In this document: piece by piece, positions 27,234 through 36,575 of the stretch | How positions within the stretch are numbered: position 1 is the stretch's first letter | Layout of the letters: every line of letters begins with the position of its first letter | Source of the DNA: Bacteroidota bacterium | GTDB lineage: Bacteria > Bacteroidota > Bacteroidia > Bacteroidales > VadinHA17 | Assembly (NCBI GenBank): GCA_011374625.1 | Contig: DRPN01000168.1 | Coordinates: 1 to 56,805 of the forward strand | Length of the DNA: 56,805 bases | Reading direction: 5' to 3' | Position numbers and translations under genes: made by a program | Notes under the pieces: model-generated | The model's database searches: none | What the model saw: the letters and a program-made list of their open reading frames with translations, nothing else | Told to the model about the DNA's origin: nothing

Positions 27234-28745
27234 TCAGAAAGGTGTATTGTTCTCAAAGAATCCTTTTCCTCCATGGGTTTCCGGTTCATTGTTCATCCTT
27301 GAGCTGTAGGTCATTGTTTTGGGTGCATTTATTTCCGAATCCAGCATAGCCTCATAATCTTCCAGGTCGGTAAATCGTGCCAGTTTGTCTGCAAACCGCA
27401 AGCGCACGTCTCCAATAGGACCGTTTCGATGTTTGGCGAGAATGATCTCGGCCACGCCGATCGTAGAAGTACCATCCTCAAATTCCGTAATATTGTATTT
27501 CTCGGGCCGATGAATAAACAAAACCATATCGGCATCCTGTTCGATGGCGCCGGACTCACGCAGATCAGACAGTTGTGGTCGTTTATTTCCCGAGCGCATC
27601 TCCACAGACCTGTTTAGCTGGCTCAGGGCTATGATTGGCACATCCAGTTCTTTTGCCACTGTTTTCAGGGTACGGGATATAAAACTCACCTCTTGCTCAC
27701 GGCTTCCTTTATTGTCTGTAGGAGCAGTCATTAGCTGCAGGTAATCCACCACTACCAATTCGACACCATATTGCATTTTCAGACGGCGGCATTTAGCTCG
27801 GAATTCAAACAATGAGATAGCCGGAGTGTCATCAATGTAAATAGGGGCTTCGATCAGTTTCTTGATCCTGTCCTCCAGTATTTTCCATTCATCATCAGTG
27901 AGTTTTCCATTCCGTACTTTTTGTATGGGCAGCTCCGTCTCACTGACAATCAGGCGATTAACCAATTGAAGCGAAGACATTTCGAGAGAGAAAATCGCAA
28001 CCGGCCGTTCATGGTCAATGGCAATATTACGGGCCATGGAAAGAGCAAAAGCTGTTTTCCCCATGGAAGGCCGGGCGGCAATAATCACCAGATCGGATTT
28101 CTGCCAGCCAGAGGTCATGCGATCCAACTTGGTAAAGCCGGAGGGTATACCGCTGAGGTTATCTTCCCGCTTGGCTGCTTCCTGTATCTGTTCAATAGCC
28201 TTATGTACCAATACATTGATCTTGGAAGTCTCCCTCTTTATATATCCTTCGGCAATTTGAAACAACTCCTGCTCGGAAAAGTCCAGCAAGTCATCCACAT
28301 CAATACTTTCATCGAATGAACGACGCTGTATTTCTGAAGAAACTCTTATCAGCTCACGCTGTATAAACTTCTGAGCAATGATCCGCGCATGATACTCAAC
28401 ATGGGCAGAAGATACAATACGGCTTGTCAACTGAGACAGGTAATAAGCCCCTCCCACTTCTTCCAGCTCACCCCTTTTCTTCAACTCTTCCTTAACAGTA
28501 AGAATATCTATCGGTTTTTGCTGTTGTGACAATTCGACAATCGCCGCATAAATCTTCTGATGCGTCTCTTTGTAGAAACTCTCCGGAATCAGAATATCCA
28601 ATACCGAAAGGATTACATCTTTTTCCAACATAATGGCTCCTAATACAGCCTCTTCCAGTTCTACCGCCTGCGGGGGTATTTTCCCCATATCGTCCACTAA
28701 GGGTGGTTTTCCGATGTTTTTCTTTTTGATTTCCCTTCCTGCCAT
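27234..28745 (-). CDS. dnaB: Replicative DNA helicase DnaB
   Basis: Hexameric 5'-3' helicase of the replication fork. 503 aa: N-terminal primase-interacting domain (IPPQAVELEEAVLGAIML at 23-40), linker, and RecA-like domain with Walker A ARPSMGKT (224-231), Walker B VVVDYLQLM and the LSQLNRSVEMR segment. No intein. The C-terminal tail (NEPETHGGKGFFENNTPF) is variable in the family. Divergent from ispE; single-gene unit. Confidence 0.97.
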   Translation of the reverse strand: MAGREIKKKNIGKPPLVDDMGKIPPQAVELEEAVLGAIMLEKDVILSVLDILIPESFYKETHQKIYAAIVELSQQQKPIDILTVKEELKKRGELEEVGGAYYLSQLTSRIVSSAHVEYHARIIAQKFIQRELIRVSSEIQRRSFDESIDVDDLLDFSEQELFQIAEGYIKRETSKINVLVHKAIEQIQEAAKREDNLSGIPSGFTKLDRMTSGWQKSDLVIIAARPSMGKTAFALSMARNIAIDHERPVAIFSLEMSSLQLVNRLIVSETELPIQKVRNGKLTDDEWKILEDRIKKLIEAPIYIDDTPAISLFEFRAKCRRLKMQYGVELVVVDYLQLMTAPTDNKGSREQEVSFISRTLKTVAKELDVPIIALSQLNRSVEMRSGNKRPQLSDLRESGAIEQDADMVLFIHRPEKYNITEFEDGTSTIGVAEIILAKHRNGPIGDVRLRFADKLARFTDLEDYEAMLDSEINAPKTMTYSSRMNNEPETHGGKGFFENNTPF

Positions 28746-28765
28746 TGCATTGTTTTTGTACCAAT

Positions 28766-28773
28766 CAAAATTA
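28766..28773 (-). promoter_or_regulatory. -7 element of the dnaB promoter
   Basis: TAATTTTG on the minus strand 20 nt upstream of the dnaB start, matching TAnnTTTG. A consensus -33 is not evident. Confidence 0.4.
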
Positions 28774-28922
28774 CGAAATGATCCTGACGTAACCTATCAC
28801 TTTTTACTTACTTTTACACACCAAATGTTAAAAAAAAAATTTTTCTGTTAATAAATTTCCCCATCCCGTACATAGTGCTCAATTCGGATATTCCTTTATC
28901 TTTATTCCTGAAAAATTCAATC

Positions 28923-29738
28923 ATGATTGTTTACCCCAACGCTAAAATAAATCTGGGTTTGCGTATTCTTAGCAAGCGTCCTGATGGGTTTCACGATATT
29001 GAGACTCTTTTTTATCCTGTTGGATGGAGTGACATTTTGGAGATTCTCCCCTCCGGTTTTTCCAGTGGCATCCGATTCAAGATAAGTGGTATTCCCCTGC
29101 CGGGATGTTCAAAAGATAATCTCATTTACAAAGCCGCTTCCCTTATGCAGGAACGGTATGACCTGCCTGGGATAAGGATCCATCTGCACAAGCAGATCCC
29201 TGTGGGGGCAGGACTGGGTGGTGGTTCTTCCGATGCTGCTTTTACCCTGAAAACAATTCAACGGTTATTTTCTCTCGACCTTTCTTTTCATGAATTACAT
29301 CAACTGGCAGCACAACTTGGTAGTGACTGCGCTTTTTTCCTGGTCAACAAGCCGGCACTGGCTTCCGGTAAAGGCGAGAAACTCACTCCTGTGTCTTTGG
29401 ATTTACACGGCATATATGTCCTGATCATTTTCCCGGGTTTTACATTGGATACAGGTCGTATGTATAATATAGCCCGGATCTCTACAAAAGGTATGTCACT
29501 GAAAGAGGCAATCACCAAACCCCGTAACGAATGGAAAAAATATCTCATTAACCATTTCGAAGAGCCTCTCTCGCGGGATTTTCCCGTAATTCAGAAATTA
29601 CTGAAACATTTGTATGCAAGTGGTGCATGGTTTGCTTCCGTTTCCGGTAGTGGTTCCTCCGTTTACGGTCTTTTTGACGCCCCTCCGAGGAACCTCTCAT
29701 TGCCCCAGAATTATCAAACCTGGTCAGAGCAGCTATAA
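28923..29738 (+). CDS. ispE: 4-diphosphocytidyl-2-C-methyl-D-erythritol kinase
   Basis: GHMP-family kinase of the MEP isoprenoid pathway. 271 aa from the ATG at 28923 (MIVYPNAKINLGLRI), chosen because the family starts with the PAKINLxL strand; the frame is open 16 codons further up without similarity. ATP-binding motif PVGAGLGGGSSDAAF and the C-terminal SGSGSSVYGLF are intact. Convergent with the biotin-carrier gene, the two stops being 1 nt apart. Confidence 0.95.
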   Translation: MIVYPNAKINLGLRILSKRPDGFHDIETLFYPVGWSDILEILPSGFSSGIRFKISGIPLPGCSKDNLIYKAASLMQERYDLPGIRIHLHKQIPVGAGLGGGSSDAAFTLKTIQRLFSLDLSFHELHQLAAQLGSDCAFFLVNKPALASGKGEKLTPVSLDLHGIYVLIIFPGFTLDTGRMYNIARISTKGMSLKEAITKPRNEWKKYLINHFEEPLSRDFPVIQKLLKHLYASGAWFASVSGSGSSVYGLFDAPPRNLSLPQNYQTWSEQL

Positions 29739-29739
29739 C

Positions 29740-30111
29740 CTATTTGTTATCCGGTTCGATCTTCAACAGAAGCTGATCTTTCCTTACATTTTCCCCTTCT
29801 TTAACATATATCCTTTTTACCTTTCCTGTCATAGGAGCCAACACACGGTTTTTCATCTTCATAGCTTCTAAAATTATTAGTTTATCCCCTTTTTTTATTT
29901 TTTGTCCTTCTTTCACGTTGACTTTCCGAATATTTCCGGCAATAAACGAACGAATCAGATCCAACTCGGGCAAATGGTATTTTATGCGTTTTTCAAAATC
30001 CTCCGGTAAAATGGTTTTATATTCCGTACCATCTATATTGAGAATGGCTTTGGGTTTTTTTTCTTTTTTCATTTCCATCTGGAAAAAATTTTTCTTGGGA
30101 GATAAAAGCAT
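29740..30111 (-). CDS. Biotin carboxyl carrier protein of an acyl-CoA carboxylase
   Basis: 123 aa. The C-terminal biotinyl/lipoyl domain has EAMKM at residues 82-86, Lys85 being the biotin site; the valine/glycine-rich VKEGQKIKKGDKL and LAPMTGKVKRIYVKEG are typical. The short N-terminus (KAILNIDGTEYKTILPEDFE) resembles the linker of biotin subunits in Bacteroidota propionyl/methylmalonyl-CoA systems. It starts 7 nt after the carboxyltransferase stop, so the two are co-expressed. Confidence 0.88.
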   Translation of the reverse strand: MLLSPKKNFFQMEMKKEKKPKAILNIDGTEYKTILPEDFEKRIKYHLPELDLIRSFIAGNIRKVNVKEGQKIKKGDKLIILEAMKMKNRVLAPMTGKVKRIYVKEGENVRKDQLLLKIEPDNK

Positions 30112-30118
30112 AAGTTAA

Positions 30119-31663
30119 TTAAAAAGGAGGTACGCCGTGTTTTTTCTTAGGAACAGAGATTTCCTTATTTTCTGATACCTCGAGTGCATGTAATAAGAGC
30201 TTTCTGGTTTCACACGGTTCGATCACCGAGTCCACATAACCTTTTGCAGCAGCCACATAAGGATTAGCAAATTTATCCTTGTATTCCTTAACTTTTTGTT
30301 TTCTCATTTTCTCTGGATCTTCCGCCTTACTGATTTCTTTGCGGAAGATGATATTGGCTGCCCCTTCGGGACCCATAACGGCAATTTCTGCCGAAGGCCA
30401 GGCAAACACAAAATCAGCTCTCAGATGTCTGGAACTCATGGCAATATAACCTCCGCCATACGCTTTACGTATAATCACCGTCATTTTGGGTACAGTAGCT
30501 TCACTGTAAGCATACAAAACCTTGGCACCATGGCGGATCACACCGGCATGTTCCTGATCCACTCCCGGCAAATAACCCGGAAGATCGACAAATGTTACGA
30601 TTGGAATATTGAAAGCATCACAATACCGGATAAAACGTGCCGCTTTATCGGAAGAATCCACATCCAGCACGCCAGCCAGGAATATTGGCTGGTTAGCTAC
30701 AAAACCGACAGTACGGCCTCCCATACGTCCGAAACCAATCACCAGATTAAGGGCCCATCCTTCCATAATCTCAAAGAAATCGGAATCATCCACTACTGCC
30801 TTTATTACATCCCTCACATCATAAGGAAGTTTCGGATCAGACGGGACAATATCTTCAATCTTATAATCCCTTTTTGGAGGCTTGGAAGCGATCTTCTGTG
30901 GTTTCTCTTCATTATTCCACGGGATAAAAGAAAACAGTTTCTGTATCTGACCAAAACACTCTTTTTCATTTTTTGCAAAGAAATGTGCATTTCCCGTGAT
31001 GGTACTATGAATGCGTGCTCCCCCAAGATCTTCCATGGAAATATCTTCGCCCAGCACCGTCTTGATCACACTGGGCCCGGTAATAAACATTTTGGAAATA
31101 TTGTCCACCACAAATACAAAATCAGTCAATGCGGGAGAATATACAGCACCTCCAGCACAGGGTCCTAATATCACGGATATCTGCGGAATCACTCCTGATG
31201 ATAAAGTGTTCCGGTAAAAGATCTCGCCGTATCCGGCCAAAGAGTTCACACCTTCCTGGATCCTGGCACCTCCCGAATCATTGATCCCGATCAAAGGCAT
31301 ACGCATTTTCAAAGCATGATCCATAATCTTGGTTATCTTCCGGCTATGCATAAGCCCGAGCGAACCTCCCGCAATGGTAAAATCCTGTGCAAAAATTGCT
31401 ACCGGCCTGCCATGAATTGTTCCGGTTCCTACGATCACCCCGTCACCATACAAGGTCTTCTTATCCATGTCAAAATCCCTGGCATCATGTTCAACAAACA
31501 TATCATACTCGTTAAAAGACCCCTTGTCCAACAAAGCAACAATACGTTCACGGGCAGTCAATTTTCCCATAGACACTTGCTTCTGTACCGCTTTCTCGCC
31601 ACCTCCCTGCAATACTTCCTCGCGACGCTTCTGTAATTCCTGAATTTTTCTTTTTAATGCCAT
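30119..31663 (-). CDS. Acyl-CoA carboxylase beta subunit (carboxyltransferase; propionyl-CoA carboxylase / methylmalonyl-CoA decarboxylase type)
   Basis: 514 aa from the ATG at 31663 (a GTG one codon earlier is possible). Two crotonase-like halves: N-terminal with GKLTARERI, INDSGGARIQEGV and LGPCAGGAVYSPALTDF; C-terminal with VDLPGYLPGVDQEH, IIRKAYGGGYIAMSSR and AEIAVMGPEGAANI. With the adjacent biotin protein it moves carboxylate between biotin and an acyl-CoA, probably propionyl/methylmalonyl-CoA. A biotin carboxylase, an OadB-like sodium pump or an epimerase is not adjacent, so it cannot be decided whether it works as carboxylase or decarboxylase. Confidence 0.92.
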   Translation of the reverse strand: MALKRKIQELQKRREEVLQGGGEKAVQKQVSMGKLTARERIVALLDKGSFNEYDMFVEHDARDFDMDKKTLYGDGVIVGTGTIHGRPVAIFAQDFTIAGGSLGLMHSRKITKIMDHALKMRMPLIGINDSGGARIQEGVNSLAGYGEIFYRNTLSSGVIPQISVILGPCAGGAVYSPALTDFVFVVDNISKMFITGPSVIKTVLGEDISMEDLGGARIHSTITGNAHFFAKNEKECFGQIQKLFSFIPWNNEEKPQKIASKPPKRDYKIEDIVPSDPKLPYDVRDVIKAVVDDSDFFEIMEGWALNLVIGFGRMGGRTVGFVANQPIFLAGVLDVDSSDKAARFIRYCDAFNIPIVTFVDLPGYLPGVDQEHAGVIRHGAKVLYAYSEATVPKMTVIIRKAYGGGYIAMSSRHLRADFVFAWPSAEIAVMGPEGAANIIFRKEISKAEDPEKMRKQKVKEYKDKFANPYVAAAKGYVDSVIEPCETRKLLLHALEVSENKEISVPKKKHGVPPF

Positions 31664-31699
31664 CACTTATTAAATTTAATATAAATATCAAAATGCTAT

Positions 31700-31730
31700 A
31701 AAACATATTTACATAATGCAACGTTACAAA
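31700..31730 (-). promoter_or_regulatory. Bacteroidota-type promoter of the carboxyltransferase operon
   Basis: On the minus strand TTTG (31727-31730), 19 nt, then TATGTTTT (31700-31707), one base off TAnnTTTG. It lies about 37 nt before the start codon. Confidence 0.6.
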
Positions 31731-31832
31731 ATCCCTATTATTAAAAAAAATATTCCAGGGAAAAATTACTACCAAACCAACCAAGATATCTGTCTCACAA
31801 CATATAACATAAAACAACAACCACAGTCTTAT

Positions 31833-32921
31833 TTATTTGGGTGTCATGAAAAACAAGATGGTTGCAATGACGGCAAAAATCATGCTGGGCAGCCAGGATG
31901 CCAGAAGGGGGTTCATATTCCCTCCTATGGCAAACTGAGAAGAAAACTGCATAAAAAGGATATAAGCAAAGCTAAGGGCGATGCCTGTACCGATCTGCAC
32001 CCCGATACCCCCTTTCAGTTTTCTGGATGACAGGGATAACCCGATCAGGGTTAGTATAAATGCCGAAAAAGGAAATGAAAAACGGTTATGTAGGGCTATC
32101 TCATACTCTTCAATATTTTCCGTGCCCTGCAATCGTTGATTTTTTACAAATTGTTTCAGTTCACCCAGATTAAGCGTCTCCGTTATATTTTTCCTGGTAG
32201 CCAGGTCGTCAGGGGTTAGGAAAAATGTCGTATCCATCCTGATACCCTTTTCTATTTTCTCATGAAGACTGTCGGAAATAATCCGGATATAATAATTATT
32301 TATTTTCCATTTATGAGTTGCCGTATCCCATCTCACATAATCGGCTAACAATTTACTTTTCAGCTTGCCTTGTTCATCAAACTTCTCGATCGAAAACTTT
32401 TGACCGCTCTTGCTGATAGGCGAATAACTCTGCATATATATATATAAGTTTGGTCTAACCTGTCTGTGAATATTATAGTTATTGGAACGGTAACGTTGCG
32501 TTCGTCCAACGTAAACCTCTTCAAAAGCCAATCTCCGGGCATTGGCATGAGGCAACAGAAAATTGGAAATCAGGAATGAACCCACTGCAATCACAAGTGC
32601 CGAGAACATATAGGGAACTAACAGCCGGTAAAAACTAACTCCGTTACTGATGATAGCAATGATCTCAGAATTGTAAGCCATCTTAGAGGTAAAATAAATT
32701 ACAGAAATGAAAACAAACAGCGAACTGAAAAGAATGGCAAAATATGGAATAAAATTCAAATAATAATCAAAAATCACCGCTTTGAAAGGAGCTTTATGAT
32801 CTATAAAATTATCCAGTTTTTCGCTCAGGTCAAATACTATGGCGATACCCAGGATCAGGACAATGGAAAAAATGAATGTCCCGAGAAATTTTTTAATAAT
32901 ATATTTATCCAGTTTTTTCAC
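31833..32921 (-). CDS. LptF/LptG-family permease (LPS export)
   Basis: 362-aa inner-membrane permease that with LptB pulls LPS to the outer membrane. Starts with the family hallmark KKLDKYIIKKFLGTFIFS; three N-terminal helices, a periplasmic beta-jellyroll (about 130-275), then three C-terminal helices. The conserved ISNGVSFYRLLVPYMF loop is present. The start overlaps the tgt stop by 4 nt; tgt-lptG pairing is usual in Bacteroidota. LptF and LptG cannot be told apart reliably by eye, hence no symbol. Confidence 0.9.
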   Translation of the reverse strand: MKKLDKYIIKKFLGTFIFSIVLILGIAIVFDLSEKLDNFIDHKAPFKAVIFDYYLNFIPYFAILFSSLFVFISVIYFTSKMAYNSEIIAIISNGVSFYRLLVPYMFSALVIAVGSFLISNFLLPHANARRLAFEEVYVGRTQRYRSNNYNIHRQVRPNLYIYMQSYSPISKSGQKFSIEKFDEQGKLKSKLLADYVRWDTATHKWKINNYYIRIISDSLHEKIEKGIRMDTTFFLTPDDLATRKNITETLNLGELKQFVKNQRLQGTENIEEYEIALHNRFSFPFSAFILTLIGLSLSSRKLKGGIGVQIGTGIALSFAYILFMQFSSQFAIGGNMNPLLASWLPSMIFAVIATILFFMTPK

Positions 32922-34057
32922 GCCTGCGCCAACCTTTTTCCTATTTTTTCAATTATTTCCATTTTCCACTCTCCAAACTCTCCCTGCACTATTTTTTCCC
33001 TTGCCCGATTAATCAACCAAATATAAAAACTTAAATTGTGTATGGTAGCAATTTGTGCTCCGAGAATTTCTTTCGAGAGAATCAAATGTCGAAGATAAGC
33101 TTTGGTATAAGTTCTGCTATACAGTGACGGACCCAACGGATCGATGGGGGAAAAATCTTCTTTCCATTGCAGGTTTTTAATATTGATGATCCCTTGATGG
33201 GTAAAGATCATTCCGTTACGTGCATTACGTGTCGGCATGACACAATCAAACATATCCACTCCCCTGGCAATGGATTCCAGAATATTGACAGGTGTCCCCA
33301 CCCCCATTAAATACCGGGGTTTGCATTCAGGAAGAATATCACAAACCAGATCAACCATATTGTACATATCCTCCACGGGTTCACCTACAGACAAACCGCC
33401 TATGGCATACCCTTCCGCATCGTAGGAAGCAATTGTCCGGGCCGATGTTTCCCGCAGATCAGGATATACACTGCCCTGGACAATAGGGAAAAATACCTGA
33501 TCATGGCCATACAATGGCTTGCTTTCCAGAAAATGCTGCCAGCCCCGTTCCAACCAGCGATGTGTCAACGCCAGTGAATCTTTTGCATATTCATAAGTAC
33601 AGGGATAAGGCGTACACTCATCCAGCGCCATCATAATATCTGATCCAATCACACGCTGAATATCCACCACTTTTTCAGGTGAAAAAAGATGTTTGGAACC
33701 GTCAAAATGAGAACGGAACCAGACACCCTCTTCCGCAAGCTGACGAGTATTCGTCAGGGAAAATACCTGATACCCTCCGCTATCAGTCAGTATGGGATGT
33801 TTCCAATTCATAAAGCGGTGCAAGCCTCTGCTTTTTTCCAGCACCAGTAATCCGGGACGCAGATACAGATGGTAGGCATTACCCAAAATAATGGAAGCTT
33901 TCACCTCCTGCTCCAACTGTTGCTGCGACACGGCCTTCACGCTCCCTGCTGTCCCTACCGGCATAAATGCCGGTGTTCTGATCTCTCCGTGGTCCGTCCT
34001 GATGATCCCGGCACGTGCCTTTGTGGTCTTGTCCCTACTCGTTATTGTAAAAAACAT
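32918..34057 (-). CDS. tgt: tRNA-guanine(34) transglycosylase lacking the Cys zinc ligands
   Basis: Exchanges guanine 34 for preQ1 in tRNAs for Asp, Asn, His and Tyr. 379 aa. Catalytic and binding motifs are complete: TDSGGYQVFS (Asp92), MALDECTPYP, GYAIGGLSVGE and DCVMPTRNARNG. The family's C-x-C-x2-C zinc site, expected at about 309-314, instead reads GPSLYS, while the fourth ligand His340 (TIHNL) remains. Full length otherwise. It overlaps the LptF/G gene and has its own promoter. Confidence 0.95.
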   Translation of the reverse strand: MFFTITSRDKTTKARAGIIRTDHGEIRTPAFMPVGTAGSVKAVSQQQLEQEVKASIILGNAYHLYLRPGLLVLEKSRGLHRFMNWKHPILTDSGGYQVFSLTNTRQLAEEGVWFRSHFDGSKHLFSPEKVVDIQRVIGSDIMMALDECTPYPCTYEYAKDSLALTHRWLERGWQHFLESKPLYGHDQVFFPIVQGSVYPDLRETSARTIASYDAEGYAIGGLSVGEPVEDMYNMVDLVCDILPECKPRYLMGVGTPVNILESIARGVDMFDCVMPTRNARNGMIFTHQGIINIKNLQWKEDFSPIDPLGPSLYSRTYTKAYLRHLILSKEILGAQIATIHNLSFYIWLINRAREKIVQGEFGEWKMEIIEKIGKRLAQA

Positions 34058-34062
34058 ATCCT

Positions 34063-34081
34063 GCCCTTTCGGGCAAACCTA
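34063..34081 (-). promoter_or_regulatory. tgt promoter -7 element with overlapping small hairpin
   Basis: TAGGTTTG (34074-34081, minus strand) matches TAnnTTTG; right after it GCCC-GAAA-GGGC (34063-34074) forms a GNRA-type tetraloop hairpin between the -7 box and the start codon 6 nt later. No good -33 is seen. Confidence 0.45.
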
Positions 34082-34192
34082 CATAAATTTTTTCATAATA
34101 TTCACGCACAATTTTTGTCGTTTTATAAAACTTCCTGTAAAAGATTTGCAAGCCATGGAAAACTTTGATAAACTTGCGATCAATTTTCCAAA

Positions 34193-35314
34193 ATGCTTTC
34201 ACGTTTACAACTTACTGATATTATTCTGATTATCAACGGAGTATCACTTGCCGTCCAGATCTTTTATTATCTCTGGTATTATTCAGCTGTGGGTTTTAAA
34301 CAGATCCCAAAGAAAAAAAATACGGATATTCCTGTTTCTGTTATCATATGCGCCAGAAATGAAGAAAATAATCTCAGACAGTTTCTTCCGCAAATCCTCA
34401 CACAAGATTATCCCAATTATGAAGTCATCGTCGTCAACGATGCCTCTACAGATAACACCGAATCTTTGTTGAAAAATTATTCCGATCAATACAAACATCT
34501 GAAATTCACCACGATTACCAAAGACAAAAGGTTCACACATAGCAAGAAACTGGCTGTACTGGTGGGTATCAAAGCTGCCAAAAACGAATGGCTATTGTTT
34601 ACGGATGCAGATTGTAAACCGGTTTCTGATCAGTGGATACGCCTTATGGCACGCAATTTCACCAAAAAGACCTCCATTGTCCTTGGGTATGGCGGGTTTA
34701 TCCCCCAAAAAGGATTATTGAACAATTTTGTCCGCTACGAAAGTTTTTTCATTGCTGTTCAATATCTGGGCTTCGCCTTGCGGGGCCGGCCATACATGGG
34801 TGTAGGCCGTAATATGGCATACCGCAAACCGCTGTATTATGAAATCTGCAAACACAATTATTTCGTCAAACTTGCTTCCGGTGATGATGACCTACTGGTA
34901 AACCATCTGGCCGGAAAAAACAATACCCGTGTGGAAACAGACCCCCGGACCAAAACCCTTTCAACACCACCCCAGTCGTGGCGACAATGGTTCTTAAATA
35001 AAAAAAGGCATATCACGACGGCACGTTATTATACAAAGATAAGTAAATGGCTTCTGGGAGGAGAAATGTTCTTCCGTATCCTCTTTTTTCTTTCTGTAGG
35101 TTTTCTTTTTTTTCTTCCCGTGTCCTGGTTTATTCCAGCCGGAGCTGTAATAGTCAGATGGATTATCATGGGTATTGTATTCGGATATGCTGAAAAACGT
35201 TTGGCAGAAAAGCAATTATTATTATCTTCGTTAATCTATGATATATTCATTCCTTTTATATATTTTATTATCTGGTTAACCAATCTTTCCCGAACGGCAA
35301 AAATATCATGGTAG
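34193..35314 (+). CDS. Family 2 glycosyltransferase, membrane-bound
   Basis: 373 aa. One N-terminal helix (about 5-28), a GT-A domain with PVSVIICARNEENNL, VIVVNDASTDNT, the metal-binding LLFTDADCKP and a Q-x-x-R-W-like end SWRQWFLNKKRH, then two or three C-terminal helices. This resembles membrane glycosyltransferases that add sugars to polyprenyl or surface carriers; acceptor unknown. It overlaps the ECF sigma gene by 7 nt, an arrangement that ties them in one transcript. Confidence 0.88.
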   Translation: MLSRLQLTDIILIINGVSLAVQIFYYLWYYSAVGFKQIPKKKNTDIPVSVIICARNEENNLRQFLPQILTQDYPNYEVIVVNDASTDNTESLLKNYSDQYKHLKFTTITKDKRFTHSKKLAVLVGIKAAKNEWLLFTDADCKPVSDQWIRLMARNFTKKTSIVLGYGGFIPQKGLLNNFVRYESFFIAVQYLGFALRGRPYMGVGRNMAYRKPLYYEICKHNYFVKLASGDDDLLVNHLAGKNNTRVETDPRTKTLSTPPQSWRQWFLNKKRHITTARYYTKISKWLLGGEMFFRILFFLSVGFLFFLPVSWFIPAGAVIVRWIIMGIVFGYAEKRLAEKQLLLSSLIYDIFIPFIYFIIWLTNLSRTAKISW

Positions 35315-35919
35315 TAAACGTGGCAAATAACAATTTATCAGAAAAAGCCAAAAAAGACCTGGAGCTTGTCCACCGGGCTTTGTCAGGCGACCAGCAGGCT
35401 TATTCAAAACTCATGAGCCGTTACCGTGATGCCATTTATTACATGTTGCTGAAGATGGTAAACAACCCTACCGATGCGGAAGATCTAACCATTGAAACCT
35501 TCGGAAAAGCTTTTAAAAACCTGCATCAGTACGTTCCGGACTTTGCTTTCAGCACCTGGCTTTTTAGGATAGCTTCCAACAACTGTATTGATTTTATCCG
35601 AAAACAACGCACCCCTCTGATATCCATTGATCAGGACCACAGCAACAAGGACGGGATCCCTCTGACCATTCAGGAAAACTCTCCCGACCCGGAAGAAAAC
35701 ATGATCAAGAGTCAAAAAGCAGTATTAATGCATAACATTGTTGATCAATTAAAACCCCGGTACAAAGATCTGATCGTTTTAAGATATTTCAAGGAATATT
35801 CCTATGAAGAGATTGCCAATGAACTTAATCTTCCGCTTGGTACCATAAAAGCACAGTTGTTCCGTGCCAAAGAACTTCTTTACAATATTCTGAAAAAAAA
35901 CAACGATACCAAACCGTAG
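35308..35919 (+). CDS. ECF-type RNA polymerase sigma factor
   Basis: 203 aa. Sigma region 2 spans about 20-95 (LMSRYRDAIYYMLLKMV, DAEDLTIETFGKAFKNL, FSTWLFRIASNNCIDFIRK) and region 4 about 145-195 (LIVLRYFKEYSYEEIANEL, LPLGTIKAQLFRAKELL). A charged linker lies between. No anti-sigma gene follows; the next gene is rsmG 3 nt away. Control must come from promoter activity, a distant anti-sigma or its own linker. Confidence 0.93.
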   Translation: MVVNVANNNLSEKAKKDLELVHRALSGDQQAYSKLMSRYRDAIYYMLLKMVNNPTDAEDLTIETFGKAFKNLHQYVPDFAFSTWLFRIASNNCIDFIRKQRTPLISIDQDHSNKDGIPLTIQENSPDPEENMIKSQKAVLMHNIVDQLKPRYKDLIVLRYFKEYSYEEIANELNLPLGTIKAQLFRAKELLYNILKKNNDTKP

Positions 35920-35922
35920 CCC

Positions 35923-36558
35923 ATGCATCCAGGTTTGAGCAGAATCCTCACTTATTTCCCCGAGCTGAGCGACAAACAAATATCCTTTTTCGAACAACTT
36001 GCCAAAGGGTATGCCTTTTGGAATGAACGTATTAATGTTATCTCCCGAAAAGACATAGTCAACCTTTACGAACATCACATTCTTTATTCCCTGGCCATTG
36101 CCAAATTCCGGTCTTTTCTTCCCGGTGAAAATATCCTCGATGTAGGCACGGGAGGCGGACTGCCCGGTCTGCCATTGGCTATTTTTTTTCCGGAATCCCA
36201 TTTCCATCTTATAGATAACATTGGGAAAAAGATTAAAGTTGTGGAAGCCCTGGCCAACAACCTGCACCTTAAAAATGTTACCTGTCAGAAAATCCGGGCA
36301 GAAGAACTGAAGGGCCAATACAATTATATTATAGGACGCGGAGTCAGTAAGTTTGGATTTTTCCGCCGCCAGACCCGTCATCTGCTCAAGAAATCTGCCC
36401 GGAGAGACAAATGCGGAATCATCTACCTGACAGGTGGCGACATTAACAATCACATTTTTCCGGGCGATAAAGATAAAAACATTACCGTAGTTCCCGTTTC
36501 CACTTATTTCCAAGAACCTTTTTTTGAAACAAAAAAAATACTTTTTTCCTCATCCTGA
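35923..36558 (+). CDS. rsmG: 16S rRNA (guanine-527-N7)-methyltransferase
   Basis: SAM-dependent GidB enzyme. 211 aa. N-terminal helical part with FWNERINVISRKDI and YEHHILYSLAIAKF; SAM motif NILDVGTGGGLPGLPLA; then KIKVVEALANNL and YNYIIGRGVSKF. All expected segments are present. It lies 3 nt after the sigma gene. Confidence 0.95.
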   Translation: MHPGLSRILTYFPELSDKQISFFEQLAKGYAFWNERINVISRKDIVNLYEHHILYSLAIAKFRSFLPGENILDVGTGGGLPGLPLAIFFPESHFHLIDNIGKKIKVVEALANNLHLKNVTCQKIRAEELKGQYNYIIGRGVSKFGFFRRQTRHLLKKSARRDKCGIIYLTGGDINNHIFPGDKDKNITVVPVSTYFQEPFFETKKILFSSS

Positions 36559-36575
36559 AATATCTCAACAATTTT

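Noticed and set aside
35779..36513. 244-codon minus-strand frame opposite rsmG and sigma gene
   Set aside because: Shadow of two confirmed genes.
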